64,000 nt of DNA from Azadirachta indica (taxonomy: Eukaryota > Streptophyta > Magnoliopsida > Sapindales > Meliaceae), in NCBI GenBank assembly GCA_022749755.1, contig CM040448.1, forward strand, positions 8,926,481-8,990,480. The letters are read 5' to 3'. Positions 57,835-64,000 of the stretch are shown in pieces; within the stretch, counting starts at the first letter, position 1; every line of letters starts with the position of its first letter. The notes under the pieces were generated by a model. That model saw nothing but the letters and a program-made list of their open reading frames with translations, was not told the DNA's origin and searched no databases. Both the position numbers and the translations under genes were made by a program.

Positions 57835-60653
57835 CGATGAGAAGTTTACTGATTGATTAGAAGAACGAGATAGAAAAAATCATCATATCATTACTTGGTT
57901 TCGAAATACTTCTGTTTTGTTTATCTACCTCTAGTTTGACAAATTTGAAACAGCGAAAATGTTGTGGGATTTCCTTGCCCATCGTTACACTACTACTGAT
58001 CTATCACATCAGTACCAGAATCTCTATAAGCTTTATCAAATGCGTCAAAAATCTAGCCAAAATATCTCTGACTTTCATTTTTAAATGTAGTTTTTATAGG
58101 ATCAGTTATCACCTTAGAGCCTAAATAGACAAACTTTATAGATGCAGAAAAATTTATAGTTTATAGGGACTAACAAAGGTTGATGATGTTTTTTATCGCC
58201 TTGCAAGATACTTTTGAGCCTACTCGAGCCTTATTTCTTCACCAAAAAGCACTGTCTACTCTTGATGATGCTATTGACATGCTTGTCTCAGAAGAAACTT
58301 GTTTTGCACCACTCCATCCACCTCGCATTGATACTGCTCTAGCCACTCTAGAAGCCTCTCGAGATATTTGTACATGTAAGTATTGTCACGAGGTTGGACA
58401 CTTAGTTCTTAATTGTCCTACCAAGAGATGTAAAATTTGTCGAAAAGTTGGTCCTAAGCATTTTGAAAAAGATTGTCCAAGCAAAAGGAACCAAAGCATT
58501 CTCCACAACTATTTGCTACCATTACTAATGATTGCCCTACCTGTATATCTCTTACTACACATGATCTAGCATCTCTACTTCACCAACTTTTACCAAAATC
58601 TGGCAATCCTTTCATTTCTGCTTCATCAGTTCCATCAGGTACATCTTTGTAGTATTTTGATCCTGCATGTTGTAACCATATGATTGCAGATTCTACTCTA
58701 TTTTGTTCTAAATTCACTCCACACACTTTACTTGTTATTTAGACTGCAAATAGATCTACCATGCATATTAGTCATCTAGGTCATGTCTTCTCATCCCATC
58801 TCTTATTGCCTGATACTTTTCTTATTCCTAAACTTACTCTTAATCTTTTATCTATTGGTTAATTATATGATCTTGGTCTTCATGTTCTTTTCATTACTTC
58901 TAGTTGTTATGTGCAGGATTTGAAGATGGGTCAAAACCTTGGGACAGATCGTAAAATTGGACGTTTGTTTGGGCTCATCAGTCTCCATCTTCCATTCAAT
59001 TACCACTCTATTTCCGGTTTGCTGCATCTATAACTTCAGTTCCTTCTTTAAATCTTTAGCATTCTTGTCTAGGTCACCCAATCATCTTTGTTCATTAGTT
59101 TCTATTGGTATTTTGGGAATTGTATCATAAGACCAAATTGATTGTGTATTATGTCGTTTAGTAAAGCAAATTGCTCTTCTTTTTTATAATAGTGACTCTA
59201 TTTCTCATGCTCCATTTGACATAGTTAATTATGATATCTAGGGTTCCTTACTTACTATTACAGTGGAAAGCTCTAAGTATTTTATTATTTTCATAAATGA
59301 TTATTCTTGTTATAATTGAATTTATCTTCTGAAGTATAGATTATAGTTGGCTAAAATCTATTATGATTTTGTTTAAATGATTCAAACCCAATTTTGTTGT
59401 TCTATTAAAATTTTTCGCACTGATAATGCCGTGGAATATAGGGACTCGGAGTTTTTACAAATTTTTTAAAACATTGGAACTCTTTGTCATTGATCCTCTC
59501 TTGACACTTCTTAACAAAATGGTAAAGCTAAATAAAAATACAGACATATTCTTGAAAAAGTTTGTGCTTTCTTTATCTCTACCTCTTTTTTAGAACGTAT
59601 TTGAGGGAAAGCGGCTCTTACAATTGTTTATACTATCAACTAGATACCTTCCTCTCTTATTGTTAATCAATCTCCTTATGAATGGGTATATAGGACTCTA
59701 CATAATTGTAGTTTTCTTTAGGTTTTTGCTTATGCTTGTTTTGTTCTTCTTCAACCTCATGAACACATAAAATTGGAACCTGGAGCTTACCTCTGTTATT
59801 TTCTAAGGTATAGAGTTGAACGTAAAAGTTATAGGTGTTAGGATTCTGTATCTAATAGACTTCTTATATCTCGTCATATAGTCTTTTGAGAACACAAAAT
59901 GTTTTCTTTTCTCTCTAACTTTCATTCTAAGTCTCACATTACTCCTTTTTTTACTAATAATTTTGTAGATTTGTTTCTTAATACAGATTCCTTAGATAAG
60001 TTTCTTGCAGATATGTCCAATACACAGTCATCTACTCATGAGCTAACAACTTTGTCTTTTGGATCCATACCTGACAACTCTATTGTTTCTTCTCCATCCA
60101 CTGATACTCTTCCTCCACCTCATTACTCTAATTGGGTAAGAGAACTTTCGATCAAATTTCATGATTATCATTGTTTCTCTAACACTATTTCATTATATAA
60201 GTTTAAATTTTATTCTAAGGCTAGTTCTAACCCTACTTGGCAGCAAGCAATAGCAGAAGAATTACAAGTTCTTAAAAAATCACATACATGGGATTTGGAT
60301 GATCTTTCACTTATCAAATCAGCAATTAGTTGTAAGTGGATTTACAAAATAAAACTAAGGCCAATAGGTCAATTGAATGTTACAAAGCTAGACTTGTTGC
60401 TAAAGGATTCAATTAGGAATATAGACCTTTACACTTTTTGCTCGCATAACCTCTATACGAAGCCTTTTAGCAGTAGCTGCTATATACTGATGAACACTGT
60501 TTTAGATGGATGTCAGAAATATCTTTCTTAGTCGTGATCTTATAGAAGAAGTCTATATGTAGTCTCCTTTAGGCTATTCACAATTACCCCACAGAGTCTG
60601 CAAACTTTGGCATGTCTTATATGGTCTCAAACAGACTCATCAGGCTTGATTTG

Positions 60654-62046
60654 TGTGACACCTTGAATCCGGCATTAAGAAAATGGCATTAAATTAGAGT
60701 GTTACGAAAATATTCAAATATTAAGTAAAAAATTATATCAAAATTATACAGCACAAACTTTTGCATATATAATTGCGTCATACTTTAAATATAGTAAATT
60801 CCTCATCCTGCAGTATCCTTGGGCTCTTATTTATCCTAACTCCAATAAATATCAAAAATCTAAAAAGTAGGGGTGAGATAATACCCAATAAACATTTATA
60901 TACAAAAGTAGTTTTAAAATTTATAATAAACAAATTTGAATATAAAAGCACTTCTTAATTTTCAACAAAAAAAGTACTAAAATATTAAATCAAAGTCTCA
61001 CTTTCAATATTTGTATAAACAACGTAAAACACATAATTCCATTATTTAAAAAAAAACAATTTCTATAAATTTTGTACTTATATATTTTATGAGCATTATT
61101 TCGAAGAATTACTGCCCCAAAAATTGGTCATATGTATTTTAGAGACATTATTCTTAGGAATCGTTGTTCCAACGAAAACAATTATTAGTGGCATTATTCT
61201 CAAAGACGGTCGCTCTAAATAGCCATGTCATATCACAGCAACAACCATGACCATCACATGTTCATTTATCAAATATATTCATAATATTTTTATACAAATC
61301 ATACATTTATAAAAAGTATAAAATATGTTGATACAATTTTCTCACTGTATTTATAAATATAATATTCATATGAAAATTAGTATTTAAATCCGATTAAAAA
61401 AATAATTAATTAGATCAACATGTAATAATTCAAGAATTTCTTAAACATTTATCAAAACATTAAATATAATAAAATACTCTACTTTTCATTTTGAAAAGTA
61501 AAATTCACTAAATATATATAAATACTTACCTGACATATGCGTGATAATTTTTATACTTCTATTGATTTGTCCTTCTCCTCCTAATCACCTTTTCTTTCCT
61601 GATGTCATTTCCTTTTCTTTCTTCCTCTTTTTGTTTTTGTTTTCTATTTCTTGCTTCCAATTTGTAAAAGTAAAGATTTTATATGGGTGTATATATATAT
61701 ATATACACACACACGCCTGGCCATCTAACAAGAAAAGGAGACAAACTCATCATTTTTTTCTTTCTTTTTCACCTGACACAAAGCATGAGAATGTCAAATT
61801 GCTTTCTATTATCAATTAAACCTATCAGCTTTTTCTTTTTTTTAACCTTTTATCCACAATAAACTTCATATTATCAAATATTTTCATTCTTCTAAAAAAT
61901 ATAACATATTCATCCTAAGCCAATTATTTCCCCAAAAATAGATATATTCATCTCTTAAATTTCAAGCTCTCATGCCCTCACATAATATAATGTCAATATA
62001 TTCATATATATGTATTCCTACTAATATAAGAATCTTGGGTATTACA
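60654..62046. mobile_element. Solo LTR (Gypsy-style ends) nested in Copia RT
   Basis: The 1393-bp insert begins TGTGACACCTTGAATCC and ends CTTGGGTATTACA, the TGTxACxCC...GGxTxTxACA style of plant Gypsy (Tekay-like) LTRs. It is flanked by ATTTG (60649-60653) and GTTTG (62047-62051), a 5-bp target duplication with one mismatch. Deleting it in thought rejoins the host frame from AxF to VKFSNTI exactly. It contains a TA/CA microsatellite at 61688-61716 and no coding region, so it is a single LTR left by recombination. The Gypsy label is inference from the ends. Confidence 0.8.
61688..61716. repeat. (TA)n(CA)n microsatellite inside the solo LTR
   Basis: A TATATATATATA run joins ACACACACACG. Simple repeat. 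Confidence 0.85.
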
Positions 62047-63102
62047 GTTTGTCAAATTTAGTAACACTATTTAGCAACTTGGTTTCCATTCTATCTCTCA
62101 TGACACAACTCTCTTTATTCAACACATAGATCGTGGTTACATTCTTTTGTTACTTTATATAGAAGATATAATCATTAATGAAGATAATGTTGATGGCATG
62201 GCTGCTCTTAAGACTTCCCTTCAACAGCACTTTAATATGAAGGATTTCAAACATCTTAATTATTTTCTTATTTTGAAGGTGCTCTCTGATTTTGATGGTT
62301 ACTTTCTTTTGAAGCTAAGTATGCATTCAATCTTTTCGCTCGAGCTGGTTTGACAAATAGTAAAGTCATCTCTATTGCACTTGAACCAAATGCCAAGCTC
62401 ACACTACTAGATGGGGTTCTACTTGAAGATGTCACTCTTTATCAACAACTGGTCGGCCGCTTGGTCTATCTCACAGTTACTTGTCCTAACATCTCTCATA
62501 TTGTTCATATTGTGAGCCAATATATGTCTGTTCACTGCTTTATTCACTATGCAACTATTCTTCACATGTTCAGATATATTTAAGGTAACCTTTTTCATAG
62601 GCTTCATTTCTCTACTAATTCATCTCTATAGTTATGATGCAGACTAGGCTGGTGATTCTATTGATCGACATTTTACCATAGGACTCTGTCTTTTTCTAAG
62701 GAACTCTTTCATTTGTTGGCGATGTAAGAAATAAACTGTTATTACCAATCTAGCACAAAAGCAAAGTATCGTGCCCTCGCAGATACTACCCAAGTGATTA
62801 CTTGGCTTTGTTGTTTACTTAGTGATATGAGTGTTCATCAATCAGGTTTTACTCCTTTGGCCTGTAATAACAATAATGCTATTTAGATTGCTCACAATGA
62901 TATTTTCCATGAACACACTAAACAAATTGAAGTTGATTATCATTTCATTCGTCAACATATCGTTCGAGGCACTATTACTTTTCACTCAGTCTCTTCTTCC
63001 AATCAACTAGCAGTTATGTTCACAAAATGTCATCCTCCTAGTCGTTTTCGTAATCTAGTCTTCAAACTCAAGTTAGCTTCTAATAAACCATCTTGACTTT
63101 TC

Positions 63103-63108
63103 GGGGGG
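63103..63108 (+). other. Polypurine tract of the third Copia element
   Basis: GGGGGG lies directly after the Pol stop region and before the presumed 3' LTR, in the expected place for plus-strand priming. Confidence 0.65.
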
Positions 63109-63350
63109 CTATCAACAATACAACAAATTAAGGCTGATTTCACCTTGATTTTGTTATATCAATTCTCATAATTGTTGATTTTCTTTCCTTTTATTTCTTT
63201 TGATTTGTTTCCATAATTATTGTAATTAATTGTATAATATTTACTTACCTTTTTTTATTACTTTACAATAAAAAGGCTACCTATGTACATTACAATTCAA
63301 GAAATATAAAAACATACTTCTTCACAATTTGACATTCAAATTAACAACAT
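63109..63350 (+). repeat. 3' LTR of the third Copia element
   Basis: It follows the G-tract, starts near ATCAACAATACAAC, and contains TACAATAAAAAGGCTACCTA then CATTACAATTCAAGAAATAT, a polyadenylation-region pattern common in plant Copia LTRs. It ends near ATTAACAACA. No 5' partner is available, so both ends are approximate. Confidence 0.6.
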
Positions 63351-63440
63351 AATTATTTGAGCTAATCACAAAACATGTGAAACATTAACAATGTTAACAT
63401 ATAGGAGGGATGTTGCTGAAAATGTAGCACATATATGATA
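63351..63440. other. Short spacer
   Basis: AT-rich sequence between the LTR and the resistance-gene relic. Nothing recognisable. Confidence 0.4.
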
Positions 63441-63990
63441 AACATTAAATTAAATTAAATTATGGCGTGGAAGCAGAGAAATCACCTTTTCATCAACGAG
63501 AGGATGCTTCTCAGTTTGTATGCTTTCTTCTACTGAACGGGAGATGAAGCTTTTCAAATCAGGGCAGCAGTCAATGAAGCTTTCCAATGCCAAGTCTTGT
63601 TAGTTAGGGAAGATTTGAAAGCGACAGGTAAACTCATTTACGAAAAACCACTTCAATCTTCTTTTCAATTAACCCAGTGGACTCAATCACCCCTTCCATT
63701 GATTTACAGTGACTTGTGTCTTTGTAGTTGCATTAGACTACTAACCATGGAGGATGAAAACAAAAATTTCAGACCACTAAGTTTCTCCACCGTCAAAATA
63801 GTTGAAGTTCGACCACAAGAAGATAAAGCCGGAAACTGATTGAGCCATATCTTTTCACTGTTAATTGAGGACAATATCAGCTTCTCCAGGCGAGGAACTG
63901 TGACGTGCATACTGACTCTTTTTATATATATATATAAATATTCAAAATTATAAGGTGGATGGGCATGGCTCAAATACATTTGACAAAATA
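63441..63990 (-). pseudogene. CNL-type NBS-LRR resistance gene, C-terminal LRR remnant
   Basis: On the minus strand VPRLEKLILSSINSEKIWLN, then FPALSSC, then LTVEKLSGLKFLFSSSMVSS and LMQLQ, follow the LRR pattern of coiled-coil NBS-LRR proteins of the RPS5/At4g27190 type (LPxLExLxLxxIxxExIW and LFSxSM). After frame changes come KSMEGVIESTGLIEKKIEVV and CPDLKSFISRSVEESIQTE, also typical of this LRR. A TAA after QLQRHKSL, further stops and a TA repeat break the frame, so it is a relic. Upstream (to the right) sequence runs out of the window, and the NBS is not visible. Intact members are intracellular immune receptors. Confidence 0.75.
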
Positions 63991-64000
63991 GGACATGATA

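Larger units (their letters stand above)
57850..63096 (+). pseudogene. Copia gag-pol remnant (interrupted)
   Basis: Gag shows HHIITWFRNTSVLFIYL, MLWDFLAHRYTTTDLSHQYQ and, after a shift, ALQDTFEPTRALFLHQKALS. Two zinc knuckles follow: CKYCHEVGHLVLNCPTKRC and CRKVGPKHFEKDC. A protease-side WYFDPACCNHM, pre-integrase LNLLSIG, integrase IKIFRTDNAVEYRDSEF and SLDTS*QNGKAK, and reverse transcriptase HTWDLDDLSLIKSAISCKWI come next. Beyond the insertion the catalytic turn is LLLLYIEDIIINEDN, with Glu where Copia has the first Asp of YVDD. RNase H is STKAKYRALADTTQ, then HEHTKQIEVDYHF and a C-terminal QLAVMFTKCHPPSRFR. Dozens of stops make it non-functional. The longest open piece has 210 codons (59899-60531). 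Confidence 0.88.
57835..63350 (+). mobile_element. Copia retrotransposon lacking its 5' LTR, split by a nested LTR
   Basis: On the plus strand the order is gag, protease region, integrase, reverse transcriptase, RNase H, polypurine tract and 3' LTR, the Copia layout. It is corrupted by many stops. The reverse-transcriptase segment is interrupted by an unrelated 1393-bp insertion at 60654-62046. Upstream, gag begins next to the PHO1 relic with no LTR, so the left end was lost by truncation or deletion. Confidence 0.88.

Noticed and set aside
63597..63839. Plus-strand frame of 80 codons
   Set aside because: Antisense of the CNL leucine-rich-repeat relic.

Overview
The window is nuclear DNA of a flowering plant, almost certainly a eudicot. 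It is AT-rich, its genes carry GT-AG introns, and it is crowded with Copia retrotransposons, miniature LTR elements and MITEs. The protein families (an EIX-type receptor-like protein, a PDR-type ABCG transporter, plant ATG3, a DREB A-4 factor, PHO1, a CNL resistance gene) fit a dicot, perhaps a woody rosid. The species cannot be named from the sequence alone.

Four genes look intact. (1) 17.3-18.0 kb, + strand: a single-exon AP2/ERF transcription factor of the DREB A-4 (TINY-like) type, 223 aa. (2) 25.2-30.1 kb, + strand: ATG3, the E2-like enzyme of autophagy, nine coding exons, 313 aa, catalytic Cys258 present. (3) 33.7-43.8 kb, - strand: a full-size PDR/ABCG transporter. I resolved 24 coding exons that join without a frame error to 1452 aa. 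(4) 46.5-46.6 kb, - strand: tRNA-Gly(GCC). The four show no functional link beyond being neighbours.

The rest is gene relics and transposons. An LRR receptor-like-protein pseudogene opens the window. A PHO1-type (SPX/EXS) pseudogene lies at 55.9-57.6 kb and an NBS-LRR (CNL) leucine-rich-repeat relic runs off the right edge. Three Copia elements are visible: one nearly complete with two LTRs (1.8-6.0 kb, -), one 5' half with its LTR (49.2-51.7 kb, -), and one gag-pol with its 3' LTR (57.8-63.4 kb, +). The third is split by a 1.39-kb solo LTR with a near-perfect 5-bp target duplication. A Sirevirus-like LTR lies at 6.5-7.8 kb and a hAT-type DNA element at 8.5-10.0 kb. The 19.3-24.2 kb segment is a mosaic of very small TRIM-like LTR elements and inverted LTR/primer-site units. 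Several MITEs and long-terminal-inverted-repeat elements sit in intergenic DNA and in intron 1 of the transporter gene, some nested in one another.

The most notable small features are a degenerate second copy of the ATG3 catalytic-cysteine exon inside ATG3 intron 8, the tandem TRIM array, and the nested insertions. I saw no CRISPR array, operon, prokaryotic system or clearly new gene system.
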